Shown: piece after piece, positions 17,615-26,274 of the stretch | How positions within the stretch are numbered: position 1 is the stretch's first letter | Layout: each line of letters begins with the position of its first letter | Origin: Alteripontixanthobacter muriae | GTDB taxonomy: Bacteria > Pseudomonadota > Alphaproteobacteria > Sphingomonadales > Sphingomonadaceae | Reading direction: 5' to 3' | Length of the DNA: 64,000 bases | Assembly (NCBI RefSeq): GCF_013336795.1 | Contig: NZ_JAAFZT010000015.1 | Location: 62,001-126,000, forward strand | Translations under genes and position numbers: made by a program | Notes under the pieces: generated by a model | Seen by the model: only the letters and a program-made list of their open reading frames with translations | Told to the model about the DNA's origin: nothing | The model's database searches: none

Positions 17615-18976
17615 ATGCCGGAGATCAAGCCGATAAAACGCATTCTCATCGCGAACCGCGGCGAGATTGCATTGCGTATTCTGCGGGCGGCGCATGAAAT
17701 GGGCATCGAAACCGTGGCGGTCCATTCCACCGCAGATGCCGATGCCATGCATGTGCGCCTTGCCAACCATGCCGTCTGCATCGGCCCGCCGCCCGCCAAG
17801 GACAGCTATCTTAACGTTGCGGCGATCATATCGGCGGCGGAGATCGCGCATTGCGACGCGATCCACCCCGGCTACGGCTTTCTGTCCGAAAACGCGAAAT
17901 TTGCCGAAATCGTCGAGGCGCATGACATTGTCTGGATCGGCCCAAAGCCCGAACATATCCGCACGATGGGCGACAAGGTTGAGGCAAAGCGAACTGCCGG
18001 TGCGCTGGGCCTGCCTCTGGTCCCCGGGTCTGACGGTGCGATCGACACTTTCGAACAGGCGCGCGAAATCGCGGCTCAGATCGGCTACCCGGTTCTGGTG
18101 AAAGCCGCATCGGGCGGTGGTGGCCGCGGCATGAAGGTCGTGCCGGACGAAAGCCAGCTTGAATCCCTGATGAGCCAGGCGCGGAACGAAGCAAAGTCGG
18201 CGTTTGGCGACGATACCGTCTATCTCGAAAAATACCTCGGCAATCCGCGCCACATCGAATTCCAGATCTTCGGCGACGGGCGCGGCCATGCCGTGCATCT
18301 GGGCGAACGTGACTGTTCGCTGCAGCGCCGTCATCAGAAGGTTCTGGAAGAAGCGCCCTCCCCCGTCATTTCAGCCGAAGAGCGTGACCGGATGGGCGGC
18401 ATCGTGGCGAAGGCCATGGCCGATATGGAGTATCGCGGCGCCGGTACTATCGAATTCCTGTGGGAAGATGGCGAGTTCTATTTCATCGAAATGAACACTC
18501 GCCTGCAGGTGGAACATCCGGTCACGGAAATGATCACCGGCATCGACCTCGTACGCGAACAGATCCGAGTTGCCAGCGGCAAGGATCTGTCCTGCACACA
18601 GGACGAGATCCGCTTCACCGGTCACGCAATCGAATGCCGCATCAATGCCGAGGATGCCTACAGTTTCGCACCCAGCCCCGGTAAGGTCACGGCCTACCAC
18701 GCGGCAGGCGGCATGCACGTGCGCGTGGATAGCGGCATTTATGCCGGCTATTCCATTCCGCCCTACTATGATTCCATGATTGCCAAGCTGATCGTTTATG
18801 GCCGCAGCCGTGAGAAATGCATGATGCGATTGCGTCGTGCACTGCAGGAGATGGTGATCGAAGGCGTCAAGACTTCAATTCCGCTTCACCAGGAACTGAT
18901 TGAGCAGGACGACATTCGCACGGGCGATTATTCCATCAAGTGGCTGGAAGACTGGCTGGCCGAGCGGGAGAGCTGA
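17615..18976 (+). CDS. accC: Acetyl-CoA carboxylase biotin carboxylase subunit
   Basis: The 453-residue ATP-grasp enzyme has RILIANRGEIALRILRAA at the N-terminus, the ATP-binding glycine loop KAASGGGGRGMKVV, LEKYLGNPRHIEFQIFGD, the catalytic RDCSLQRRHQKVLEEAPSP and FIEMNTRLQVEHPVTE. It carboxylates the biotin on AccB using bicarbonate and ATP. ATG at 17615 gives the standard N-terminus; a TTG two codons earlier is possible. A stem-loop spans its stop codon. Confidence 0.97.
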   Translation: MPEIKPIKRILIANRGEIALRILRAAHEMGIETVAVHSTADADAMHVRLANHAVCIGPPPAKDSYLNVAAIISAAEIAHCDAIHPGYGFLSENAKFAEIVEAHDIVWIGPKPEHIRTMGDKVEAKRTAGALGLPLVPGSDGAIDTFEQAREIAAQIGYPVLVKAASGGGGRGMKVVPDESQLESLMSQARNEAKSAFGDDTVYLEKYLGNPRHIEFQIFGDGRGHAVHLGERDCSLQRRHQKVLEEAPSPVISAEERDRMGGIVAKAMADMEYRGAGTIEFLWEDGEFYFIEMNTRLQVEHPVTEMITGIDLVREQIRVASGKDLSCTQDEIRFTGHAIECRINAEDAYSFAPSPGKVTAYHAAGGMHVRVDSGIYAGYSIPPYYDSMIAKLIVYGRSREKCMMRLRRALQEMVIEGVKTSIPLHQELIEQDDIRTGDYSIKWLEDWLAERES

Positions 18977-18999
18977 CCGCTCCTGCCGCGGGCGGTCAG
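18973..18999. terminator. Stem-loop spanning the convergent stops of accC and the channel gene
   Basis: CTGACCGC at 18973-18980 pairs with GCGGTCAG at 18992-18999. The arms contain both stop codons: TGA of accC, and the TGA (minus strand) of the channel gene. No T-run follows, so termination efficiency is uncertain. Confidence 0.5.
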
Positions 19000-20039
19000 T
19001 TCTTGCCGAACTCTTGCTGGGCGCGGCCTTGCCAGGCCGGAGTGAGTATGAGGCGATCGACTTCCCGCGACAATGGTCCGGCTTGCGCAAAGCGGAACAG
19101 CGGAAAGACCACGGAACCCCCGGTCGCCTGCACGTTCCGATCACCCGCCTCCGCGCGGGCCTGCGCCGCCGGATAGGCGACTAGATCGATCCTCTCCTCG
19201 TCCAGCGCCTTCAAGGCTTCTTCGGCAGTTGCGAACCGCGACACCCGCTCTGCGGATCCAAGCTCGGCAAGTTGCACGGCTTCACCGGCCACCACGCCTA
19301 CATGCTGCCCTTCGATTGCGCTGGAAAGGTCCGTATTGCCGCCGGGCTTGCCAGTCAGCGAGACAAGATAGGCGGTTAGAATCGCTGTCAAGGCCATCGA
19401 GAACAGCATCCAGACCATGGCCACGAAACGTCCGCCAGCCGTTTTCGGCACGATATCGCCATAGCCGATGGTAGTGGCGGTGACACCCGCCCACCAGAAC
19501 CCGTTTCCGATCCCGCCGAGATGCGCGAGATGGTCTTGTGAACCTTGCACCGAATCGTTGCCGCGTCGTTCCACCAGCCAGAAGATCGCGCCCGCCACGA
19601 AGACGAGGCCGCTGACGATCAGGACCACTTTCATAAAGCCCCAATTTGCCAAATTGGTAAGGCCCTCCACGAATGCCGTCGCCTGCGTTCCGCCGATCAA
19701 TCCCACCGTGTCAGTGTAGAATGGCAAGCTTTGAACATTCGGACCGACCTGCCCTGCACCCGGTGAAGAACCGTCTGCATAGGCCGGGAAGGCGGCCGCA
19801 GCACCGGAGGTGGCCAGTTCCGCCGGTCGCACTTCTTCGAAACGATAGGCGACGCCCGCATTCTGCGCAGCAGCACGGAACAGGTCGACGGCGGGGCCGC
19901 TCCAGCCGCCGCTGCTGTCCTTCTGCGTGTAAGGCGGCACTTCTGCAATATGCACAGTTTGCGCGGCCACTGCCTGTTCGGGCACATAGCCGAAGCAGAA
20001 GATGAGACTTGCGAGAAAGAGCCGTAGATACATGGTCAT
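18996..20039 (-). CDS. GluR0-type ligand-gated potassium channel
   Basis: The 347-residue protein combines a signal peptide (1-25), a first half of a periplasmic ligand-binding domain (about 26-130), membrane helix 135-156, a pore loop with the potassium-selectivity motif TTIGYGD at 189-195, a second helix 204-227 and then the second half of the binding domain. This S1-M1-P-M2-S2 order is that of the bacterial ionotropic glutamate receptor GluR0; a tetramer would open on amino-acid or similar ligand binding. The ATG at 20039 is chosen because an AAGGA lies seven bases ahead and it places the signal peptide correctly. The ligand is unknown. Monocistronic, convergent with accC. Confidence 0.85.
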   Translation of the reverse strand: MTMYLRLFLASLIFCFGYVPEQAVAAQTVHIAEVPPYTQKDSSGGWSGPAVDLFRAAAQNAGVAYRFEEVRPAELATSGAAAAFPAYADGSSPGAGQVGPNVQSLPFYTDTVGLIGGTQATAFVEGLTNLANWGFMKVVLIVSGLVFVAGAIFWLVERRGNDSVQGSQDHLAHLGGIGNGFWWAGVTATTIGYGDIVPKTAGGRFVAMVWMLFSMALTAILTAYLVSLTGKPGGNTDLSSAIEGQHVGVVAGEAVQLAELGSAERVSRFATAEEALKALDEERIDLVAYPAAQARAEAGDRNVQATGGSVVFPLFRFAQAGPLSREVDRLILTPAWQGRAQQEFGKN

Positions 20040-20142
20040 GCTGCATCCTTGCTCAAGTGAGCGAACGCGCGTCAACACTTTCGCGGCCCCTAGCCAAACC
20101 GCATTTGCCATTCAGCCCGTTACTGAATGACCTGGATTGTGT

Positions 20143-20604
20143 TCAGAGCGGCACGCCCGGCTGGTATTTGGCCGTGCGGATCGTCAGCGAAGTTTTTACG
20201 CTCGCAACATTCGGCGCGGGCGTCAGCTTGCTGGTCAGGAACTCCTGAAAGCTTTGTAAATCGCGGCTTACGATTTTCAGGATGAAGTCGATTTCCCCGT
20301 TCAGCATGTGAACTTCGCGCACTTCCGGCAGGCCGCGCATATGGTTCTCAAACTCGGTCAGCGCTTCTTCCGCCTGGCTCTTCAGGCTGACCATCGCGAA
20401 TACGGTTATGGCGAACCCCAGTTGCGAGGCATCCAGTTCCGCGTGGTAACCGCGAATGACGCCTGCCTCTTCCAGCGATCGCACCCTGCGAAGACAGGGC
20501 GGTGCCGTCAGCCCGACGCGATGCGCCAGTTCCACGTTGGTAACGCGCCCCTCATCCTGCAATTCGGCCAGCAGCCGCCGGTCTATCTGGTCCAGATTTG
20601 CCAT
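20143..20604 (-). CDS. Lrp/AsnC-family regulator
   Basis: The 153-residue protein has an N-terminal helix-turn-helix (LDQIDRRLLAELQDEGRVTNVELAHRVGLT, then PPCLRRVRSLEEAGVIRGY) and a C-terminal RAM/ligand-binding domain with EVREVHMLNGEIDFILKI. Lrp/AsnC proteins are octameric amino-acid-responsive regulators. It lies 103 bases upstream of the channel gene on the same strand, so it might regulate or be co-transcribed with it; both would respond to small nutrients, but that link is inference. The other neighbour is the divergent kinase-like gene. Confidence 0.9.
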   Translation of the reverse strand: MANLDQIDRRLLAELQDEGRVTNVELAHRVGLTAPPCLRRVRSLEEAGVIRGYHAELDASQLGFAITVFAMVSLKSQAEEALTEFENHMRGLPEVREVHMLNGEIDFILKIVSRDLQSFQEFLTSKLTPAPNVASVKTSLTIRTAKYQPGVPL

Positions 20605-20843
20605 GGTTCCCCTGTCCCTTCACCTGTCCGACCCTCCTTCACCCGAAGAGGTAGCGTCGATTAAGCAATAAGCACCGCCTCATCTATCCTGAGCGGCTAA
20701 TATTATTATTGATGCCAGCAATTGTCCCGCTTTGCAACGCACCCGCTACGATGCAATTGCATGCGGGGGAGAAGTGGTAGAGCGCCATTGCAGCAGGGCC
20801 GCTGGCCTGCCAATTGGAAGGCTCCGGAGAACCCTCGAGACAA

Positions 20844-22556
20844 ATGCAGATCGACGACCGCCTTGCCACCGTAACGCGCGCGCGCACGAATGGGGCGATG
20901 GCGGCGCATACCCAGTACCGCCAGCTGCTGGATCTGCTCGGTGCGTCGGAACCGGCGGCGGACAGCGCCCTTCTCGACGAGGCGCATCGGCGTCTGGCCG
21001 CGCTGTCGGGAATGATCTCCGCGCCAGTTCGCGCAGCCATCCTGCGTGAACCCTGGCTGCGCATCCGCAATGCCTCCGTGTTGGAGCGGATGGCCGAAAT
21101 GGATCCGGACATCGCGGCGGCAGCCATCGCAAGGGCCGATCTGCCGGAGGCGGATTGGCTGGCGCTCGTTGAACGCCTGCCGGTCAGGGCTCGCGGTTTT
21201 CTGCGCTTGCGCAAGGATCTGCCGCTTTCGGTCGTCACGCTGCTGGAGCGCCTAGGGGTGCACGACCGCGGCCTTCCCTGCCCGTCTGCCGAGGCAGCTC
21301 CGGCGAAAGCCGCACCTTCAGCGGCTGTAAGCGAGAAGCCAGCAAGACCTTCGCTGCAACCTCGCCGTCAGCCGCCGGAGGCCGCCAATGACGTGATCGC
21401 GGCGGCTGCCGAACAGCCCGACAGTGCCATCGGCGCACTCGTGAAAAGGATCGCAGCCTTCAAGCAGGCACGCGAAGACAGCACGAGCCGCGAGGACATA
21501 AGCGATGGCGATCCGGCTGGAGCATCCGCTTCGGCACGCCCGCCCCGAGAGGTGAATGCATTCGATTTCGCGACCGATGCCGAAGGCCGGATCGACAGAG
21601 CCGAACCGCAGATCTGCGCGATGATCTACGGGATGCGCTTTGCCGAAATCCTGCCGAAAGGACTGGTCGCCAACGGCGTCGAGGCATTTCAGCGGCGCCA
21701 GATCATCAAGTCCTGTCCGGTTGTTCTGACTGGCGCTCCGGCGATTGCAGGATCGTGGCGGCTGGACGCCACGCCCATATTCACGATCCCTGGGGGGTCG
21801 TTCAGCGGATATGCTGGGCGCCTGCGCCGCGCCTCCGATTTGTCTGCGGACAAGCATGATGGCGACCAGAACGACCGTCTCCGTCAGCTGCTGCACGAAT
21901 TGCGAACGCCGGTGAACGCGATTCAGGGCTTCGCGGAGGTCATCCAGCAGCAATTGTTCGGGCCCGTCCCGCACGACTATCGCGCCTTGGCCGCCGAGAT
22001 CGCCGGCGATGCGGCACGCATCCTGTCGGGTTTCGATGCGCTGGACCGGCTGGCGCGGCTGGAAAGCGGTGCTCTTGAACCGGAAGCAGGCAGCAGCAAT
22101 CTTGCGGAAGTGCTACGGGAAACGGCCGAACAGCTTGCCCCCTCTCTTCAGAGCCGCAGCGCGGCGTTCTCCTTCGCAAGCGAAGCCGAAGACGTTCATG
22201 TCCCGATCGCAGACGAGGAATGCCGGGCGCTGATCTGGCGATTGCTGGCGACGCTGGCGGGTTCGGCAAACGCCGGAACGGAAATCACGATCAGCATCAA
22301 GTCCGATGCGCGAGGAGCAACCGTCGTCTGCGACCTTCCGGATTCGCTCACCGAAGAAGGCGACATCTTTTCTTTCAAGAACAAGGCTTCGACGGGCGCG
22401 CTGAACGTCGGCATGTTCGGGACAGGTTTCGTCCTGCGCCTTTGCCGTGCCGAGGCTGCTGCGGCCGGTGGCTCTCTCGACAGGACCGGCAATACGGTGC
22501 GGCTGCGCCTGCCGCTGCTGAATGCCGCATTTGACCGGCAGGCTTCCTCCGCTTAG
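20844..22556 (+). CDS. Cytosolic histidine-kinase-like protein with degenerate ATPase domain
   Basis: The protein has about 570 residues and no membrane span. The N-terminal 130 residues form helical repeats of a DUF2336/HEAT-like look. An Ala/Pro/Ser-rich linker follows, then a PAS-like region (MIYGMRFAEILPKGL), a HisKA helix with a clear H-box LLHELRTPVNAIQGFAEVI, and an ATPase-like domain. In that last domain the N-box asparagine is missing (WRLLATLAGSA) and the G1 box reads CDLPDSL instead of DxGxG, while a G2-like GMFGTGF remains. It may therefore be a phosphotransfer or scaffold protein rather than an active kinase. The start is uncertain; 20814 (TTG) and 20898 are alternatives. Confidence 0.72.
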   Translation: MQIDDRLATVTRARTNGAMAAHTQYRQLLDLLGASEPAADSALLDEAHRRLAALSGMISAPVRAAILREPWLRIRNASVLERMAEMDPDIAAAAIARADLPEADWLALVERLPVRARGFLRLRKDLPLSVVTLLERLGVHDRGLPCPSAEAAPAKAAPSAAVSEKPARPSLQPRRQPPEAANDVIAAAAEQPDSAIGALVKRIAAFKQAREDSTSREDISDGDPAGASASARPPREVNAFDFATDAEGRIDRAEPQICAMIYGMRFAEILPKGLVANGVEAFQRRQIIKSCPVVLTGAPAIAGSWRLDATPIFTIPGGSFSGYAGRLRRASDLSADKHDGDQNDRLRQLLHELRTPVNAIQGFAEVIQQQLFGPVPHDYRALAAEIAGDAARILSGFDALDRLARLESGALEPEAGSSNLAEVLRETAEQLAPSLQSRSAAFSFASEAEDVHVPIADEECRALIWRLLATLAGSANAGTEITISIKSDARGATVVCDLPDSLTEEGDIFSFKNKASTGALNVGMFGTGFVLRLCRAEAAAAGGSLDRTGNTVRLRLPLLNAAFDRQASSA

Positions 22557-22652
22557 CGGGGTGCGGTCGCCGCCCGCGCCTGGTGCGGCACTACCGAGGT
22601 GGGATCGAACCGGTCAGCGCCACGAGGGAGTTCGATTATCTTCACGCGCTCG

Positions 22653-23639
22653 ATGCTCGAGGTTCCGCCGCCAGAAGCCAGAGCAGCTTTCGAGCCGGGT
22701 TTCGCGCCACGTGCATTGCTGACCGTCGACACCGAGGAAGAGTTCGACTGGAACGGTCCGTTCTCTCTGACCGGTCACGGGCTGGATCACGTGCCCAGAT
22801 TGCGGAAATTTCAGCAATTTTGCGAGAACATCGGCGTTTCGCCCGTCTATCTGATCGATTGGCCGATCGCCCATTCTTCATACGCAATCGACACTATCGG
22901 CGGGGCCGTTCGGGACGGCAGGGCTGAGGTCGGAATTCAGCTTCACCCCTGGGTCAACCCGCCTCACCGCGAGGAAGTCAATGCCCGCAACAGCTTCGCC
23001 GGCAATCTACCTGCTGCTGTCGAGAGGGAGAAATTCCTGCGCCTGCGCGATGCCATAGCAGAGAACTTCGATGTTCAGCCGATGATCTATCGCGCCGGTC
23101 GTTATGGTCTTGGGCCGAACACCGCCGAATTGCTTAAGGATGCCGGCATTCCCATAGACAGTTCCGTCCGCGCGCATTTCGATTACAGCGCCGGCGAGGG
23201 GCCGGATTACCGGAACCATCCATCGCATCCTTACTGGGTGGATCAGGAGCGCACCCTCTTGGAACTACCTCTTACGAGTCCGTTCTCGGGGAGACTGAGG
23301 CAGCAGGGCAAATGGCTTTATCCCGCGCTTAGGCACCTTCCTGCGATGCGTAGCGCACTCGCACGGGCCGGATTGCTGGAGCGCATCTCACTCACGCCGG
23401 AAGGTGTCAGTGCGGCAGAAGCCCTGCGCGGCGTGGAATCTGCGCTCGAAGTGAACCTGCCAGTGATGATCCTGTCATTTCACAGCCCCTCAATCGTGCC
23501 GGGCTACACCCCCTATGTTCGCAGCGAGGACGATCTGGACGATCTCTACGATTGGTGGCGGACCATCTATGCCGAATTGCGCAAGCGCGGTGTGCAACCC
23601 ACGACCGTCGCTGAAATCATGCAGAATGTGCAGCGCTGA
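22653..23639 (+). CDS. Polysaccharide deacetylase-like protein (WalW type)
   Basis: The 328-residue protein has a TVDTEEEFDWNG motif near residue 25 (metal/base Asp pair of NodB-type deacetylases), EVGIQLHPWVNPP (the HxxxH-like metal segment in reduced form), YRAGRYGLGPNT and a C-terminal LSFHSPSIVPGYTPYV with the catalytic His. This order is seen in WalW-type deacetylases. No signal peptide is visible, so action on a cytosolic lipid-linked sugar or precursor is more likely than on a cell-wall polymer. The start is weakly supported: no clear ribosome site precedes 22653, and a GTG at 22599 is possible. It lies about 100 bases after the kinase-like gene. Confidence 0.75.
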   Translation: MLEVPPPEARAAFEPGFAPRALLTVDTEEEFDWNGPFSLTGHGLDHVPRLRKFQQFCENIGVSPVYLIDWPIAHSSYAIDTIGGAVRDGRAEVGIQLHPWVNPPHREEVNARNSFAGNLPAAVEREKFLRLRDAIAENFDVQPMIYRAGRYGLGPNTAELLKDAGIPIDSSVRAHFDYSAGEGPDYRNHPSHPYWVDQERTLLELPLTSPFSGRLRQQGKWLYPALRHLPAMRSALARAGLLERISLTPEGVSAAEALRGVESALEVNLPVMILSFHSPSIVPGYTPYVRSEDDLDDLYDWWRTIYAELRKRGVQPTTVAEIMQNVQR

Positions 23640-23709
23640 TTCGCTTGAAGTAGCCAGAGCGGGCTTGCCCTTGGCATTGGCTGCGGCTAGGCCGCGCAAA
23701 CGGTGCGTC

Positions 23710-23786
23710 GGGCCTGTAGCTCAGTTGGTTAGAGCTGGCCGCTCATAACGGCTAGGTCGCGGGTTCGAGTCCTGCCGGGCCCACCA
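23710..23786 (+). tRNA. tRNA with CAT anticodon (elongator Met, or Ile2)
   Basis: The 77-base cloverleaf has acceptor GGGCCTG / CGGGCCC (one G-T pair), D-arm TAGCTCAGTTGGTTAGAGC, anticodon stem GGCCG / CGGCT with loop CTCATAA (anticodon CAT), T-loop GGTTCGAGTCC and encoded ACCA. It lacks initiator features (mismatched first acceptor pair). Elongator Met and the lysidine-modified Ile2 tRNA both carry CAT; sequence alone does not settle which this is. Confidence 0.9.
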
Positions 23787-23847
23787 CCGTAACCTGCACA
23801 CCACCCGAGCCGCCGCTGCGATAATTGTTCCGGAACGGGGGGAATGT

Positions 23848-23924
<77 letters not shown>

Positions 23925-24042
23925 ACGGCTTGCCGCCTAGCCCTTTCCAGCCCCGGACTGAACCCCAAATCGTGCAAGCTTGCAAAAAGGCCGCTGCTGG
24001 CGATGTCTTGCAGGGCTTGATCGACGGGCATAGGCTCCTTCG

Positions 24043-26274
24043 ATGATGCGGTCCCGGCGTATCGATACTGTCACAAACACCGCGCAGGCGGGCGTGGTGA
24101 ACGAACGCGTATCTTCTCAGGACCACACCAGCCCGCCTTACGGGCCGGATTGCTACTTCAACCGCGAACTGAGCTGGCTGGCCTTCAATCGCCGGGTGCT
24201 GGCAGAAGCCTGCAATCGAGATTATCCGCTACTCGAACGGCTGCGGTTCCTGTCCATATCGGGCAGCAACCTCGATGAGTTCATCATGGTTCGGGTTGCC
24301 GGGCTGGCCGGTCAGGTCAAGCGAGGGATCGAGGAGCCCAGCGTCGACGGCATGACGCCGCTGCAGCAGATGGCGAACATTCGCGATGAACTGGATCATC
24401 TCGAAAAGCGCCAGCAGGAAATCTGGGAGGATCTCCGGGACGAACTTGCCGATAACGGCATCACTTTGCTCACGCGAGAGAAGCTTGCCGCCGAACCTTC
24501 CCGCTGGCTGAAGGCTTACGTGCGCGATCACATCCTCCCCGTGATCACGCCGCAGGCGATCGACCCTGCCCACCCCTTCCCCTTCGTGGCGAATCAGGGG
24601 ATGGGCCTCCTGTTCTCGCTCACGCGCAAGAGCGACGGACTTGATCTGATCGAGATGATCCTGATCCCGCCGGGGCTGCCGCGCTTCGTGGCTATTCCGC
24701 AGGACCTTGCGAACGGCAAATGCATCTTCATCGCCGTGGAACAGATGATCTGCCGCTATGCCGAATTGCTGTTTCCGGGCTTTCACCTCAAAGGGCACGG
24801 ACTGTTTCGCGTGCTGCGCGACAGCGATATCGAAATCGAGGAAGAAGCGGAGGATCTGGTCCGCTATTTCCGAACAGCCATTCAGCGGCGCCGGCGCGGC
24901 GAGGTTATCCAGCTAAAACTCGAGACCGACTTCGATCCCGATGCCGAAGCTGTATTGCACGAACAGCTCGACCTTGACCACGCGATCGTCGCCCGCACTC
25001 ACGGTCACATCGATTTCTCCGGTCTCGCCGACCTCATCGATATTGATGCGCCCTCCCTGAAATTCGAGGCTTACAATCCGCGCTACCCTGAACGGATCAT
25101 GGAGCATGATGGCGACTGTTTCGCGGCCATCCGCGAAAAGGACATCATTATCCAGCACCCTTACGAAAGTTTCGAAGTGGTGGTCGATTTTCTGATGCAA
25201 GCGGCCAACGATCCGGACGTCGTCGCGGTGAAACAGACCCTGTATCGCGCTGGCAGCCAGTCGCCGATCATCTCGGCGCTGATAGCCGCTGCCGAGGCGG
25301 GCAAGTCGGTGACGGCCGTCGTCGAACTGAAAGCCCGGTTCGACGAGGAGCAGAACATTCAGTGGGCCAGCCAGCTGGAACGCGCCGGGGTGCAGGTCAT
25401 CTACGGCTTCGTCGACTGGAAGACCCATGCGAAGGTGTCGATGGTCATCCGCCGCGAGGGCGATGCCTATCGCACCTACTGCCATTTCGGCACCGGCAAT
25501 TATCACCCGATCAACGCCCGGATCTACACCGATCTCAGCTTCTTCACCGCCGATCCGGCTGCAGGGCGCGATGCGGCGCGCCTGTTCAACTTCGTCACCG
25601 GCTATGTCGAGCCGAACAGGACGGAACTGCTGACCTTCTCGCCAACAGGCCTGCGCGAAAAACTGTACGAGCGCATCGAGCGCGAGATTGCAAATGCACA
25701 AGAGAGCCGTCCGGCGGCAATCTGGGCGCAGATGAACTCGCTGACGGACCGCGATCTCATCGCGCAGCTCTATCGTGCCAGCGCAGCCGGCGTGCGCATC
25801 AATCTGGTGGTACGCGGCATCTGCTGCCTCAAGCCCGAGGTGCCGGGCCTGTCCGAAAACATTAGCGTGAAATCGATCATCGGCCGATTCCTGGAGCACA
25901 GCCGCATCTTCGCCTTCGCCAATGGGGCCGCGATGCCGCACAGGCGGGCATGGGTGGCGATATCCTCTGCCGATGGCATGAGCCGCAATCTCAACCGGCG
26001 GGTAGAAGTGCTGGTACCCTTGCGCAACCGCACCGTGCATGATCAGGTGCTGGAGCAGGTGATGCTCGCCAATCTGCTTGATACCGAACAAAGCTGGCGC
26101 TTGCTGCCTGACGGCAGTTACGAACGTGAAAGCACGGAGGAAAGATCGTTCAATTTGCACCGTTATTTCATGAACAATCCATCGCTTTCCGGCAGGGGCG
26201 GTGCTTTGGAAACCGGTGTGGACGTGCCGCGCCTCTCCCTGCCCAAGGGGAGCGGAACCGATGAACAGCCTTGA
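24043..26274 (+). CDS. ppk1: Polyphosphate kinase 1
   Basis: The 743-residue enzyme has the PPK1 N-domain (CYFNRELSWLAFNRRVLAEA), the head domain and two phospholipase-D-like catalytic domains. The autophosphorylated His is in CHFGTGNYHPINARIYTD; FVDWKTHAKVSMV and the arginines of SQSPIISAL match the ATP site. It makes polyphosphate reversibly from ATP. The ppx/gppA gene starts inside its last codons (14-base overlap), so synthesis and breakdown of polyphosphate are translationally coupled. ATG at 24043 gives about 35 residues ahead of the conserved block, slightly longer than usual; later starts are possible. Confidence 0.95.
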   Translation: MMRSRRIDTVTNTAQAGVVNERVSSQDHTSPPYGPDCYFNRELSWLAFNRRVLAEACNRDYPLLERLRFLSISGSNLDEFIMVRVAGLAGQVKRGIEEPSVDGMTPLQQMANIRDELDHLEKRQQEIWEDLRDELADNGITLLTREKLAAEPSRWLKAYVRDHILPVITPQAIDPAHPFPFVANQGMGLLFSLTRKSDGLDLIEMILIPPGLPRFVAIPQDLANGKCIFIAVEQMICRYAELLFPGFHLKGHGLFRVLRDSDIEIEEEAEDLVRYFRTAIQRRRRGEVIQLKLETDFDPDAEAVLHEQLDLDHAIVARTHGHIDFSGLADLIDIDAPSLKFEAYNPRYPERIMEHDGDCFAAIREKDIIIQHPYESFEVVVDFLMQAANDPDVVAVKQTLYRAGSQSPIISALIAAAEAGKSVTAVVELKARFDEEQNIQWASQLERAGVQVIYGFVDWKTHAKVSMVIRREGDAYRTYCHFGTGNYHPINARIYTDLSFFTADPAAGRDAARLFNFVTGYVEPNRTELLTFSPTGLREKLYERIEREIANAQESRPAAIWAQMNSLTDRDLIAQLYRASAAGVRINLVVRGICCLKPEVPGLSENISVKSIIGRFLEHSRIFAFANGAAMPHRRAWVAISSADGMSRNLNRRVEVLVPLRNRTVHDQVLEQVMLANLLDTEQSWRLLPDGSYERESTEERSFNLHRYFMNNPSLSGRGGALETGVDVPRLSLPKGSGTDEQP

